Below, one piece after another: positions 1 to 8,903 of a DNA stretch of 23,154 bases. The stretch spans positions 1-23,154 of IMG/VR virus record IMGVR_UViG_3300020160_001161; one strand, 5' to 3'. Each line of letters begins with the position of its first letter. The stretch's first letter is position 1. Origin of the DNA: a virus. Position numbers and translations under genes: made by a program. The notes below the pieces were generated by a model. That model was given only the letters and a program-made list of their open reading frames with translations, did no database searches and was not told where the DNA came from.

Positions 1-3000
1 CTTATATCAGGATCAGTAACTGTATCAGCTGCTACCCGTATGTCAGGTCTTAAAATGACTAATTTAATAGTTAGTTCATCTGCTCCTGTTTATATAAATG
101 ATTGCGCTGTAGATAAACAAATGACAGTATCAGGTAGTGGTTATTTAGAAGTACAAAATACATCTCTACAATGCACATCGGGCATCCAAGTAGTAGGCCC
201 GGCATCGTCTGGAGTAATTTTTGAAAATTGCTTCCTATATCCTTTAACAGTTAATAATGCGTCTGCTGCTGTATACGTAATTAGTTGCAATCAAGCTATA
301 ACACCAACTTTAACTGCTGGAGCTTTAACAATAACTCGATCTACTATTAGCTCTCTAACATCCGGAGCTACCTCTACAGCCCTAACAACAGCCGCTGGAA
401 GTGTATTAGTTTTAGAAAGTTGTAACGTGTATAATAGTTTATTAACATCTCACGCAGCTATAACAGCAAATGGATTCTATTCAATAAAAAACGTTATATA
501 CAACAAACCAGCATCAACACTTGCTTCTTTATCTGGTACTGGAGGCCCACTAGCAACAATATCTCAGTTTCAATACATCAATGCTGATAACATTACTACA
601 AGTGGACTAACAGTAACAGGTTCCTTAAACATAACTGGATCAACAACACAAATAGGTAATATAAATTTAACTGGTTCATTAAATGTAACAGCTGGTATAA
701 CCGGATCTTTATTTGGAACTGCTAGTTGGGCTAATAATGCTACAAGTGCTTCTTATGCACTTAATGCTACATCAGCATCTTATGCATTAAATGCTGACTT
801 ATTAGATGGTAAAGATAGTTCTACATTTGCTACTACTGGTTCAAATATCTTTATAGGTAACCAAACAGTAACTGGTAGTTTATTTACTACTGGCTCAAAC
901 ACATTAGTAGGTTCAACTACATTAACAGGTAGTTTAAATGTAAGTGGTTCTACTACTCAAGTAGGTAATAATACATTATTAGGTACTACTACATTATCAG
1001 GTAGTGTAATTATATCAGGATCAGCTAATGCTAGTGCTAATTTTACTTTACAAGGACATTTAAGATTAGACCCAGGGCAAGATCCAGGTAACGCTAATGT
1101 TACAGCATCATATCTATTTACTTCTGGTTCTAATACACAAACTGGATTTGATTTATATTATCGTCAAAATAATAGTTTAGTTAAGTTTAAGTGGCTAGAG
1201 GGTATGTTAAATACCGGAGTATTGTATGGTGGTGTGTTATCATATTCTGGAAGTTTCTTCTACCTCACCTCAGGTTCAGGTATTATTGTAAATCACAATG
1301 CTGTAACATCATCTGAGATTAATCCTATTATTACATATGTTACCTGGAATGCTACTACTCAAAGTATTGCAAATACAGGATCTCAAAACACATATGTTTA
1401 TATTGATGCTACTGGTAGTTTACAACAACAAACATCTTTCTTTACTGCTGAACAATATCATGAGCTTATTCCTATAGGTAGGGTATCACATTATGGAGCT
1501 AATAGCTCTACTATTACTGGTGTAGGTAATAATATGGTTACCTCTTATGATCAATCTTCACAATTAGGTGAGTTTGTTAGAGCTTTTGGACCTTTAAAAG
1601 TAAGTGGTCTTACTATTACCCCTCAACCAGGTTCTTTAAGTATTAATATTGGATCAGGTACATCATATAATTTAGGAGGATTTTATCAATACTCTCCTGA
1701 TTTACCAAGTATCTATAATTCATCTACATACTTAACCTCAAGTATTATCCGAATATATCGCTCAGGTTCAGGATATGATTTTGATAATAATGGAGGATCT
1801 TATTATACAGCAGTTGACCCAACCCAATGGGATAATGGATCTGGAACTTTACAAACTGTTGGAAATAGTAACTGGTCAATTCAACGTGTATTTGTAAACC
1901 CAGTTTCAGGTAGATCTCACATTTATTATGGTCAAACAATATATGCTACTTATCTTGATGCTATAGGAGCTATATCAACAGATGATTTTGAAGAAAGTGA
2001 TGTAACTAAAAACGCTTACGTGTTTGCTGGTTACTTAGTAATGGAAGGTGGAGCGGGTAATACTAACTTAGCAGTAAGTGGATCAACAAACGCTATCATT
2101 CAATCAGGCCTATTTAGAAACTCAGTAGGAGGTTCTGGTGGTGCTAGTGCTGCAGCTATTAATTTAAATGATTTAGCTGATGTTAATATTACTACTCCAT
2201 CAAATGGTCAAGCATTAATTTATAGTAGTGGACTTTGGATTAATGGAACCCCGTTAAATGCTACTAGTGCTTCATTTGCAACTACAGCATCTTATGTATT
2301 AAATGCAGTATCAAGTTCGTTTGCATCAACTGCCTCATTTGTACAAAATGCCCAATCAGCATCTTATGTATTAAATGCAGTAAGTGCTTCATTTGCTACA
2401 ACATCATCACATGCAATTAGCTCTTCTTACGCAATAAGCGCATCATATGCAATGAGTGCTTCATACGCTGAAAGTTCTTCATATGCTATTAGTGCATCAT
2501 ATGCTATTAGTGCATCATATGCTATTAGTGCATCATACGCTGAAAGTTCTTCATATACTATTAGTTCTTCATATGCTATTAGTGCATCATACGCTGAAAG
2601 TTCTTCTTTCCTTAAGGGACAAGAAATATATGTAAATGACATTTACCCTACTACTGGAAATTCAGCAAACCGTATTTTTACAGAAAATGTAAATTTAGGA
2701 TTTGGAGGAATAGGAGACACAGTAATATACACTAGCATTAGCGACATTAATCTTTATGCTGGTGCTGGTACTAAAGCAGTTAAAGTAACGGGCTCATTAG
2801 GAGTAACAAATGGTATTACAGGATCATTATTCGGAACAGCATCATACTCTATTTCTTCATCACTTGCTACCTCAGCATCATATGCTGATAACGCAACAAC
2901 AGCTTCATATGCACTAACATCTTCATATTCAAACAATATAGTAGGTGCTACAAATTATATTCCTAAATTTACTGGGGATAATACTTTAAGTAGCAGCATG

Positions 3001-4002
3001 ATGTATGAAAATGCTAGTGGTATTGGTATTAATGATATTTCTCCAACACACAAATTACAAGTAAGTGGGGATGTATCTGTAGCCAACACTAACAGTACTT
3101 TAAATACAACTAAATATTCTTTATTATCTGGACTTAATCTCACAACCACCGGTACAGAATCAAACCAATATGCTAATGTTGGTGTGTATGGAGTATTAGG
3201 CTACTCAGCAACTACTGGAACGTTTACACCATCAGATAAATCGTTTACAAGTGCAGTCTTTGGTCAATTTGGTAAAAGTGGAAATGGAAGTATTTCTGGT
3301 AAGGTATCTTCATATGCTGCTGGAATTAACCTTTCAGGTGCTGGTAACGTAACAACAATAGCTGGATTTAGAGCTTATGCTCCACTTCAATCATATGCTT
3401 TACCATCATTTAGTGGTACTGTAACAAATTATATTGGTCTATTAATAGATGATATTACTGGAACTACAGATGTAAGTTCTCAAATCACTAACAAATATGG
3501 TATTTTCCAATCAGGATCTCTTGATAAAAACTACTTTGCAGGTGCAACAACATTCGCAGGTGGTGTTACCGGATCTTTACTTGGAACTGCAACAACAGCT
3601 TCGTATGTTTTAAATGCTGTTTCTGCTTCAAACGCTGCAACGGCATCTTATTCACAAAATTTAGTAGTAGGAAGTACATTAACTATTGATCAAACATTAA
3701 CTGATTATGCTACAGTAGCATCATCAATTGCTGGATCAAATAATGTATTTACTCAAGATACAGGCTCTTATACATCAGCATTCTTTAAATACACCGTATC
3801 AAATGGTGGTAACACAAGAGCTGGTGAAGTAATAGCAGCTTGGAATGGTACTACAACAGAATTTACAGATTTCTCAACAGTAGATATAGGTAATACTACA
3901 GCAGTAACTGCTTCAATATCAATAATATCAGGACAAGTACAATTCAACGTTCAAACTAATAGTTCAGGATGGAGAATTAAATCATTAGCAACATTCATGT
4001 AA
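1..4002 (+). CDS. Large tail-fibre/adhesin protein, 5'-partial
   Basis: The frame is open from base 1, so the gene starts upstream. An ATG at 40 exists but is probably internal. The visible 1333 codons show, in order: a region to about base 600 with short alternating beta-type repeats that looks like a right-handed beta-helix; TGSL/SGS repeats with an ADLLDGKDSSTFAT-type motif (to about 1040); a globular region (about 1050-2140); a LNDLADVNITTPSNGQ motif common in phage fibres (2161-2262); Ser-Ala-Ser-Tyr-Ala repeats (2263-2604); and a C-terminal part with a NYIPKFTGDNTLSSSMM-type motif that I associate with Bacteroidetes tail-fibre proteins. The composition is rich in Ser, Thr, Ala and Gly with few charges, as in virion fibres. 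Similar GITGSLFGTAS stretches recur three times, suggesting internal duplication. No S74 chaperone or enzyme motif is visible at the C-terminus. The role as a host-adhesion fibre is inferred from composition, motifs and neighbours. Confidence 0.85.
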   Translation, partial: LISGSVTVSAATRMSGLKMTNLIVSSSAPVYINDCAVDKQMTVSGSGYLEVQNTSLQCTSGIQVVGPASSGVIFENCFLYPLTVNNASAAVYVISCNQAITPTLTAGALTITRSTISSLTSGATSTALTTAAGSVLVLESCNVYNSLLTSHAAITANGFYSIKNVIYNKPASTLASLSGTGGPLATISQFQYINADNITTSGLTVTGSLNITGSTTQIGNINLTGSLNVTAGITGSLFGTASWANNATSASYALNATSASYALNADLLDGKDSSTFATTGSNIFIGNQTVTGSLFTTGSNTLVGSTTLTGSLNVSGSTTQVGNNTLLGTTTLSGSVIISGSANASANFTLQGHLRLDPGQDPGNANVTASYLFTSGSNTQTGFDLYYRQNNSLVKFKWLEGMLNTGVLYGGVLSYSGSFFYLTSGSGIIVNHNAVTSSEINPIITYVTWNATTQSIANTGSQNTYVYIDATGSLQQQTSFFTAEQYHELIPIGRVSHYGANSSTITGVGNNMVTSYDQSSQLGEFVRAFGPLKVSGLTITPQPGSLSINIGSGTSYNLGGFYQYSPDLPSIYNSSTYLTSSIIRIYRSGSGYDFDNNGGSYYTAVDPTQWDNGSGTLQTVGNSNWSIQRVFVNPVSGRSHIYYGQTIYATYLDAIGAISTDDFEESDVTKNAYVFAGYLVMEGGAGNTNLAVSGSTNAIIQSGLFRNSVGGSGGASAAAINLNDLADVNITTPSNGQALIYSSGLWINGTPLNATSASFATTASYVLNAVSSSFASTASFVQNAQSASYVLNAVSASFATTSSHAISSSYAISASYAMSASYAESSSYAISASYAISASYAISASYAESSSYTISSSYAISASYAESSSFLKGQEIYVNDIYPTTGNSANRIFTENVNLGFGGIGDTVIYTSISDINLYAGAGTKAVKVTGSLGVTNGITGSLFGTASYSISSSLATSASYADNATTASYALTSSYSNNIVGATNYIPKFTGDNTLSSSMMYENASGIGINDISPTHKLQVSGDVSVANTNSTLNTTKYSLLSGLNLTTTGTESNQYANVGVYGVLGYSATTGTFTPSDKSFTSAVFGQFGKSGNGSISGKVSSYAAGINLSGAGNVTTIAGFRAYAPLQSYALPSFSGTVTNYIGLLIDDITGTTDVSSQITNKYGIFQSGSLDKNYFAGATTFAGGVTGSLLGTATTASYVLNAVSASNAATASYSQNLVVGSTLTIDQTLTDYATVASSIAGSNNVFTQDTGSYTSAFFKYTVSNGGNTRAGEVIAAWNGTTTEFTDFSTVDIGNTTAVTASISIISGQVQFNVQTNSSGWRIKSLATFM
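2407..2604 (+). repeat. 18-bp tandem repeat, 11 copies, encoding SYAxS(A/S) hexapeptides
   Basis: Eleven consecutive in-frame 18-bp units encode Ser-(Tyr/His)-(Ala/Thr)-x-Ser-(Ala/Ser), with x being Ile, Met or Glu. Several neighbouring units are almost identical at DNA level, for example around 2490-2540. Looser versions of the same hexamer extend upstream to about 2263. Copy-number change would keep the frame and only alter rod length. Confidence 0.9.
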
Positions 4003-4016
4003 TAAAAATAAAAATT

Positions 4017-4190
4017 ATGTATATAGTACAAATGCAATTCATTCCAGGAAACGATCAGATTTGGGTAGAAAAATTAAACCCAACAGATCCAGTCCATCAG
4101 TATAATAATGAAGCTGAAGCACAAGCTGAAGCAACTGAATTACAAAATGTTGATACAACAGGTAGAAAATATAGAGTAGTTAAATTATAA
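4017..4190 (+). CDS. Small hypothetical phage protein (57 aa)
   Basis: An ATG at 4017 opens a 57-codon frame ending in TAA at 4188-4190. It lies 14 nt after the large fibre gene and 12 nt before the first LamG gene, so it fills what would otherwise be a 200-nt gap. The leader is A-rich (aaaataaaaatt), like other starts in the window. The protein begins MYIVQMQFIPGND, has an acidic/Ala helix (NEAEAQAEATELQ, residues 31-43) and ends in TTGRKYRVVKL. From memory, this resembles short uncharacterised proteins in tail regions of other marine phages. The fit to the gene spacing and the balanced composition support a real gene. Its function is unknown. Confidence 0.7.
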   Translation: MYIVQMQFIPGNDQIWVEKLNPTDPVHQYNNEAEAQAEATELQNVDTTGRKYRVVKL

Positions 4191-4202
4191 ATTAATAGTG
4201 TT

Positions 4203-4916
4203 ATGGGATTGAATTATGGACCTACTATAATAAGAAATGGTTTAATACTATCATTAGATGCTGCTGATATAAATTCATATCCAGGATCAGGTACCACGTG
4301 GTTTGATATTAGTGGAAGAGGAAATAACAGCTCATTAATCAATGGAATAACGTATAGTTCTGCTAATAGAGGAACTATGGTATTAGATGGAACAAATGAT
4401 TTAATATTTGCTCCCCCTACTAGTACAATAGGTGCTATTCCTAATCCTACTTGGGAAATTTGGGTTAAAAGTTCTGGACTAGGACCTGGTAAAAGCATTG
4501 GTGGATTAATATGCCCTGACTACGGTCAAATATCTTATATTAATGGAGATGGAAATATAACTTACTATCTATACAGTACAGATGCTGGATACCCAGGTAC
4601 ATACGTAATATCTATAGGTACATCAGGAGTAAATTGTTTTGATAACCAATGGCATCATGTTGTATGTACGAGAGGATATGGTATTGGAGCTTACATATAT
4701 GTTGATGGAGTTGTTAGAGCATCTAGTGGTGGAGGAGCTTCATGGTCCGGATTAACTATATGGAGCGGAATGAATACTCAAATAGGAAATAATCCAAATG
4801 ATGCTTATTATCATTTACTTGGAAATATAGCTGTAGCTAAAATATATAATAGATATTTTACAGCAGACGATGTTTTAAGAAATTATAACTTAACAAAAAC
4901 AAGATTCGGAAAATAA
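4203..4916 (+). CDS. LamG/concanavalin-fold adhesin, paralogue 1 (237 aa)
   Basis: This is a single LamG-like (Laminin_G_3 type) jelly-roll protein, probably binding glycans or proteins on the host surface as part of the adhesion apparatus. Recognisable parts are the N-terminal LSLDAADINSYPGSGTTWFD motif (residues 17-36), VLDGTNDLIF (60-69), the core QWHHVVCTRG strand with YIYVDGVV (149-171), and the C-terminal IYNRYFTADDVLRNYN plus KTRFG ending (214-236). The ATG follows the 57-aa gene by 12 nt. It has four close paralogues downstream and is most like the proteins at 8180 and 8904, which also lack a large insert. There is no signal peptide, as expected for a virion protein. Family membership is judged from motifs; the ligand is unknown. 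Confidence 0.85.
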   Translation: MGLNYGPTIIRNGLILSLDAADINSYPGSGTTWFDISGRGNNSSLINGITYSSANRGTMVLDGTNDLIFAPPTSTIGAIPNPTWEIWVKSSGLGPGKSIGGLICPDYGQISYINGDGNITYYLYSTDAGYPGTYVISIGTSGVNCFDNQWHHVVCTRGYGIGAYIYVDGVVRASSGGGASWSGLTIWSGMNTQIGNNPNDAYYHLLGNIAVAKIYNRYFTADDVLRNYNLTKTRFGK

Positions 4917-4917
4917 T

Positions 4918-6255
4918 ATGCCATCATCATCAGGACCACATATAACAACAGATGGATTAATATTATCATTAGATGCAGGTGATAGGAAAAATTCCTTTTT
5001 ACCTTTTTCCACATTTCTGAATATGACTACTTGGGGTTTAGGTTCAGGAGGTGCTACAGGATATGGTCAAAATGGTAATACAAATGAAAATGAAAGAGTT
5101 AATGGAACTGATCCTTGGGGTAATAGTGCTATTGTTTGGGAGTCTAGACCATCTGGGGATGGAAATGCTGATGGAGGATGGAATACAGATTGGTATAATA
5201 TAGATAATACAAAATTATATAGATTTTCAGTTTGGGTAAAAAGAACAAGTAGTTCAACAGGAGGAACATCTTATTTAGGATTATACGGAACTGGAGGAAC
5301 ATGGGGAGTTGAAAGATTAGATAATGGAGCTAATGAAGGTAATCCATATTGGGAATGTAACGGCACTGGAGCTTATACTCAAAACCAATGGTATTTACTT
5401 GTAGGACATTGTTACCCAGCAGGAACAACAGGTATTTCAGGAAATAAACATCCTGATACTGGACGTTATACTATAAATGGAAGAAATAGTGACTTAAACT
5501 ATTGTAATATTGGTGGAGATGTTAGGTGGTTATCAAACTCAACTCAAACTCTTCATAGAACATATCATTATTATTGTGGGGATAATACAACTCGTTTACA
5601 GTGGTTTGATCCAAGAATTGATTTATGTGATGGAACAGAACCTTCAATACAAGATTTATTAACGGCGGCTACAAATAGTTGGAGAAGTACAACTAAAGTA
5701 CCAAAAGTAGGAACTCTTATTAATGGAACATCATATACTAAAGACAATGTAGGTACTTTATCATTTGATGGTACTGATGATTATGTAAATATATCATCTA
5801 ATTCTGATTTTGCTTTAGGAACAGGAAATTTTACACTTGAGGTGATGATATATCCTCAATCTTTTTCAAGTTATACTCATATGGTAGCTTTACCATTACA
5901 AAATACTTTTGCTTTAAAAGCTAATGTGAGTGATGGAGTAATATATTACTATGATCCTTCATTCACAACATATGGATCAACATCAGGATGGACATTAACA
6001 TTAAACCAATGGAATCATGTTGTTTTAGTAAGACAAGCTAATATAGCATATGCTTATTTAAATGGTACATCTAAAGGTTCAGTAAGTGGATTTAATACAA
6101 ATATGGGAACTCAAGCTATGAATATTGGTTGGGGATGGGGAAGTGAATTTACTTCTAAAAAAATATCTACTGTTAGAATGTATAATAGAGCTTTATCATC
6201 AATAGAAATTCAAAATAATTATAATCAATTAAAATCACGTTTTAATTTACCATAA
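4918..6255 (+). CDS. LamG adhesin with inserted CBM-like module, paralogue 2 (445 aa)
   Basis: The ATG starts one nucleotide after the previous stop, suggesting translational coupling. The protein opens with the family motif GLILSLDAGDRKNSF (residues 13-27). About 220 residues follow (30-250) that the short paralogues lack. The LamG core then resumes with LSFDGTDDYVNI (281-292), QWNHVVLVRQ (364-373), and MYNRALSSIEIQNNYNQ plus KSRFNLP (421-445). The insert is rich in Gly, Trp, Tyr and Asn and contains LYRFSVWVKR (100-109), which resembles carbohydrate-binding beta-sandwich modules of the CBM4/9 kind. That assignment is tentative. The gene overlaps its small partner at 6255 by one base (TAATG). 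The two-gene unit is repeated at 6597-8166 with a different insert. Confidence 0.85.
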   Translation: MPSSSGPHITTDGLILSLDAGDRKNSFLPFSTFLNMTTWGLGSGGATGYGQNGNTNENERVNGTDPWGNSAIVWESRPSGDGNADGGWNTDWYNIDNTKLYRFSVWVKRTSSSTGGTSYLGLYGTGGTWGVERLDNGANEGNPYWECNGTGAYTQNQWYLLVGHCYPAGTTGISGNKHPDTGRYTINGRNSDLNYCNIGGDVRWLSNSTQTLHRTYHYYCGDNTTRLQWFDPRIDLCDGTEPSIQDLLTAATNSWRSTTKVPKVGTLINGTSYTKDNVGTLSFDGTDDYVNISSNSDFALGTGNFTLEVMIYPQSFSSYTHMVALPLQNTFALKANVSDGVIYYYDPSFTTYGSTSGWTLTLNQWNHVVLVRQANIAYAYLNGTSKGSVSGFNTNMGTQAMNIGWGWGSEFTSKKISTVRMYNRALSSIEIQNNYNQLKSRFNLP

Positions 6256-6587
6256 TGGAAGATATTTTAGACAATAAACGATGGTTAGTTATACCAACAA
6301 CATTAACTTCATCAATTAATTTTAGTGAGGTTGAGGAAACATCTATTAATACTTTACGTTTATCAATTAATGGTTCTGAAACTTTTGTAAAATATACTAT
6401 AAATGTAGTGACTGCTTCTTATACTCAATCTTATTGGGATCAAGAAACAGATAAATTAGTTAATTATATAGTTGAACCTGGAGTTTATGGAAGACCATCA
6501 ATATACTCTCCAATATATCCAGAATATGGATATTTAGAAATAACAGAACTTTTAGCAACATCATTATGGACAAAAATAGATAATTAA
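6255..6587 (+). CDS. Small partner protein of LamG adhesin, paralogue a (110 aa)
   Basis: This start overlaps the stop of the upstream LamG gene by one base. The protein belongs to a family of three in the window (also 7819 and 9640). Shared features are an N-terminal RWLVIPT block (residues 9-15), the central INFSEVEETSINTLRLSI and ETFVKY (about 21-47), YIVEPGVYGRP (70-80), and a C-terminal LLATSLW (98-104). Similar short proteins with FVKW and LATPEW motifs occur near tail genes of marine phages, as I recall, without known function. Each copy directly follows a LamG gene, which suggests an assembly chaperone, an adaptor or an accessory virion protein. This is inferred from position only. 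Confidence 0.8.
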   Translation: MEDILDNKRWLVIPTTLTSSINFSEVEETSINTLRLSINGSETFVKYTINVVTASYTQSYWDQETDKLVNYIVEPGVYGRPSIYSPIYPEYGYLEITELLATSLWTKIDN

Positions 6588-6596
6588 TTATTAATT

Positions 6597-7817
6597 ATGG
6601 GAGTATCACAAGGATATAGTAGTATTGTAACAAATGGACTTACATTTGCTTATGATGTAGCAGATACTAGAAATTCTTATTTAGGACGACCTACATCAAA
6701 TGTTTTAGCAAATTATGGAATGTCAACATATAATAACGTTCCAGGTAGTGTATCTTCAAATTTATATACTACAGGTGAAACATATAGAGGAGCCGCTGTT
6801 TATAGACAAGACTTAACAGCATTAGATGGGTCAGGTGCTTCTTGGCTAAGCGGATGTAACAATCCAGGCATAGGTGTTGTGACAGGTGGTGGTGGAGGAA
6901 CAGGAGGTGTTTATACAGGCCATTCTATATTTTTTAAAACAACTGTTCCAATGTGTGGTAGTCCAATTTACACACATTATTCAAATATTGCTGGTTGGCA
7001 AACATGCTGTAATTATGAAGATATGGGAGATGGTTGGTATAGAGCATATGTATTATGGTATGACACAGTAACAAGATCAGATGGAAAATACTGGGCTATA
7101 AATCCAGCTTCAACATCAGTAGGACAAACAGTAACAATATACTGGGCAGGACCATTTAGAGAGGATTTAAATAGTCAAACTATATCTCAATTTGTAAATG
7201 GGTCTAGAAGCACATCTCAAGCGGTAATAGATATAGCTGCTAGTCGCACTATGACTGTGAATAATAATCCGTTTACAACTCCAGCTATTAACCCTCAATT
7301 AACATTTGATGGTTCTGATGACTATTTAAATTTAGATGTAAATTCAATTCCAACTGGAAATCAAATAACAGTTGAATTTATAGCTGCTTGGAATGGAGGT
7401 CTTCAACCTAATTCTATAATAGCAGGGGGAGCTGGAGGAAATCAAGATTTAAGTTTACACTTGCCTTGGAGTGATGGAAATGTATATTGGGATGCTGGAA
7501 GACCATTTAATAGGATTTATAAAGCAGCTAGTTCATCAGAATATCTAGGAAACCACCATTGGGTATGTACTAAAAATGCCAATACAGGTGTGATGGAAAT
7601 TTATTTAGATGGAAATTTATGGCATTCTGGAGGTGGATTAACTTCAGCAATGCCTTCATTATCCTCAGCTAGTATTGGAAGATATGATAATGGCTCATTT
7701 CAAGGTTATTACTATAAAGGTAATATATATGTAGCTAAAGTATATAACAGAGCTTTATCAGCAGGTGAAGTGAAACAAAACTATAACCATTATAAAACAA
7801 GATATAATTTACCTTAA
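6597..7817 (+). CDS. LamG adhesin with inserted module, paralogue 3 (406 aa)
   Basis: The family start motif appears as GLTFAYDVADTRNSYLG (residues 14-30). About 200 residues then intervene, and the LamG core resumes at LTFDGSDDYLNLD (235-247). It continues through HHWVCTKN and MEIYLDGNLW and ends with YNRALSAGEVKQNYNHYKTR. The insert (31-230) contains a run of Gly residues (97-103), Cys pairs (C137, C138), and GDGWYRAYVLWYD (144-156), typical of a beta-sandwich carbohydrate-binding module. It does not obviously align with the insert of the 4918 gene. The gene follows a small partner by 9 nt and precedes another by 1 nt (TAATATG), so it forms the second copy of a LamG-plus-partner unit. A receptor-binding role is inferred. 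Confidence 0.85.
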   Translation: MGVSQGYSSIVTNGLTFAYDVADTRNSYLGRPTSNVLANYGMSTYNNVPGSVSSNLYTTGETYRGAAVYRQDLTALDGSGASWLSGCNNPGIGVVTGGGGGTGGVYTGHSIFFKTTVPMCGSPIYTHYSNIAGWQTCCNYEDMGDGWYRAYVLWYDTVTRSDGKYWAINPASTSVGQTVTIYWAGPFREDLNSQTISQFVNGSRSTSQAVIDIAASRTMTVNNNPFTTPAINPQLTFDGSDDYLNLDVNSIPTGNQITVEFIAAWNGGLQPNSIIAGGAGGNQDLSLHLPWSDGNVYWDAGRPFNRIYKAASSSEYLGNHHWVCTKNANTGVMEIYLDGNLWHSGGGLTSAMPSLSSASIGRYDNGSFQGYYYKGNIYVAKVYNRALSAGEVKQNYNHYKTRYNLP

Positions 7818-7818
7818 T

Positions 7819-8166
7819 ATGGATAATTTATACCCAAACAGGCGTTGGTTAGTAATACCAACCTCAGTCACTAACTCAATTGACTTTAGTCAAGTAGCAG
7901 AAATATCTTCAGCAACTTTACGTCTATCAATAGATCAAACAGAAACATTTGTAAAATATGATACCACAGAAATAACAGCTTCATATAGTGCCTCTTATAT
8001 AAATGCTACTACAGGACAAACAGTATATTATATAGTAGAAGCAGGAGTATATGGACGTCCAGACATATATTCTTCATCATATTCAGAATATGAATATCAA
8101 CCAATGCTTGATTTATTAGCTACACCTGCTTGGACATCAGGTAGTATGCCAACATTAGAAATATAA
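7819..8166 (+). CDS. Small partner protein of LamG adhesin, paralogue b (115 aa)
   Basis: This is clearly related to the 110-aa protein at 6255. It shares RRWLVIPTSVTNSIDFSQV (residues 8-26), TLRLSI and ETFVKYD (about 33-48), YYIVEAGVYGRPDIY (71-85) and LLATPAWT (98-105). The start lies one nucleotide beyond the stop of the LamG gene at 6597. As with the other copies, the C-terminal aliphatic-Ala-Thr-x-x-Trp motif is kept while the last residues diverge. No transmembrane segment or catalytic motif is seen. The function is unknown; an adaptor or assembly role for the neighbouring adhesin is the simplest reading of the repeated gene pairing. Confidence 0.8.
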   Translation: MDNLYPNRRWLVIPTSVTNSIDFSQVAEISSATLRLSIDQTETFVKYDTTEITASYSASYINATTGQTVYYIVEAGVYGRPDIYSSSYSEYEYQPMLDLLATPAWTSGSMPTLEI

Positions 8167-8179
8167 AAATTGTTTTAGT

Positions 8180-8890
8180 ATGGCTTTTAGTAATGGACCT
8201 ACAATAGTGAGAGATGGATTAGTATTAGCATTAGATGCTAGTGATAGAAATTCTTATCCTGGATCTGGTACTACATGGTTTGATATGAGTGGAAATGGGT
8301 ATAATGGTACTTTAACAAATGGACCAACATTTAATTCTTCTAATGGTGGAAGTATTGTATTTGATGGAGTAGATGATTATACTAGTTTAGGTAATTTAGG
8401 AACTATTGGAAATGCTTACAGTATTGAATGTGTATTTTATTCTACAGCTGTTCAAAGCTATAAGAACGTCTATGATATGAATTATAGTACCTATAATCCA
8501 AACACTGGAAATGTAGGTCCAAGAATGGAACAGTTTTCAGATAATACATTTAACTGGGTTTGGTCTGGGAATACTTCCAATAATGGAATATATAATTATA
8601 CAACACCATCAGCTTTACTTGCAAATAGATTTTATCACACAGTATTTACTCTTAATTCTGGAACAGTTAATACGTATAAAAACGGAGTAATTCAAGATAG
8701 TAATGTAGCTAGTCCAAATGGATATATTACTACTTTTGGAGATGTAAATATAGGAAGAGGATTTATATTAGATCCAAGTAGATATTTTGCAGGAACAGTG
8801 CCTGTATTCAAAATATATAACCGAGCTTTATCAGCTGCTGAACTTACACAAAACTACAACGCAACAAAATCTCGCTTTGGACTAAAATAA
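8180..8890 (+). CDS. LamG/concanavalin-fold adhesin, paralogue 4 (236 aa)
   Basis: This short, insert-free family member has GLVLALDASDRNSYPGSGTT (residues 13-32), SIVFDGVDDYTSLG (58-71), a middle strand region (FYHTVFTLN and TYKNGVI), and the C-terminal IYNRALSAAELTQNYNATKS followed by RFGLK. It closely matches the proteins at 4203 and 8904 at both ends, while the middle is more variable, as expected where the ligand-binding loops differ. It lies 13 nt after the partner gene at 7819. Unlike paralogues 2, 3 and 5 it has no small partner gene behind it; another LamG gene follows directly. The role in host binding is inferred. Confidence 0.85.
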   Translation: MAFSNGPTIVRDGLVLALDASDRNSYPGSGTTWFDMSGNGYNGTLTNGPTFNSSNGGSIVFDGVDDYTSLGNLGTIGNAYSIECVFYSTAVQSYKNVYDMNYSTYNPNTGNVGPRMEQFSDNTFNWVWSGNTSNNGIYNYTTPSALLANRFYHTVFTLNSGTVNTYKNGVIQDSNVASPNGYITTFGDVNIGRGFILDPSRYFAGTVPVFKIYNRALSAAELTQNYNATKSRFGLK

Positions 8891-8903
8891 TATTTATACC
8901 AGT
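8888..8903 (+). promoter_or_regulatory. Candidate phage late-promoter motif (TAATATTTATACC)
   Basis: The 9-mer AATATTTAT/ATATTTATA at 8889-8898 recurs upstream of several genes in the window. Here it overlaps the stop codon of the 8180 gene and ends only 5 nt before the ATG at 8904. A transcript from it would have a very short leader or none, so chance is a real alternative. Confidence 0.3.

Noticed and set aside
2407-2604. CRISPR-like array of short repeats
   Set aside because: The repeats are contiguous without spacers, and they encode an in-frame hexapeptide inside a fibre gene.
2427-2642. Minus-strand open frame opposite the SYAxSA repeat
   Set aside because: It is the reverse reading of the 18-bp repeat; the low-complexity product has no start signal or neighbours on that strand.
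6886-7071. 61-codon plus-strand frame inside the 406-aa LamG gene
   Set aside because: It is fully contained in another frame of a well-supported gene, with no leader or recognisable protein features.
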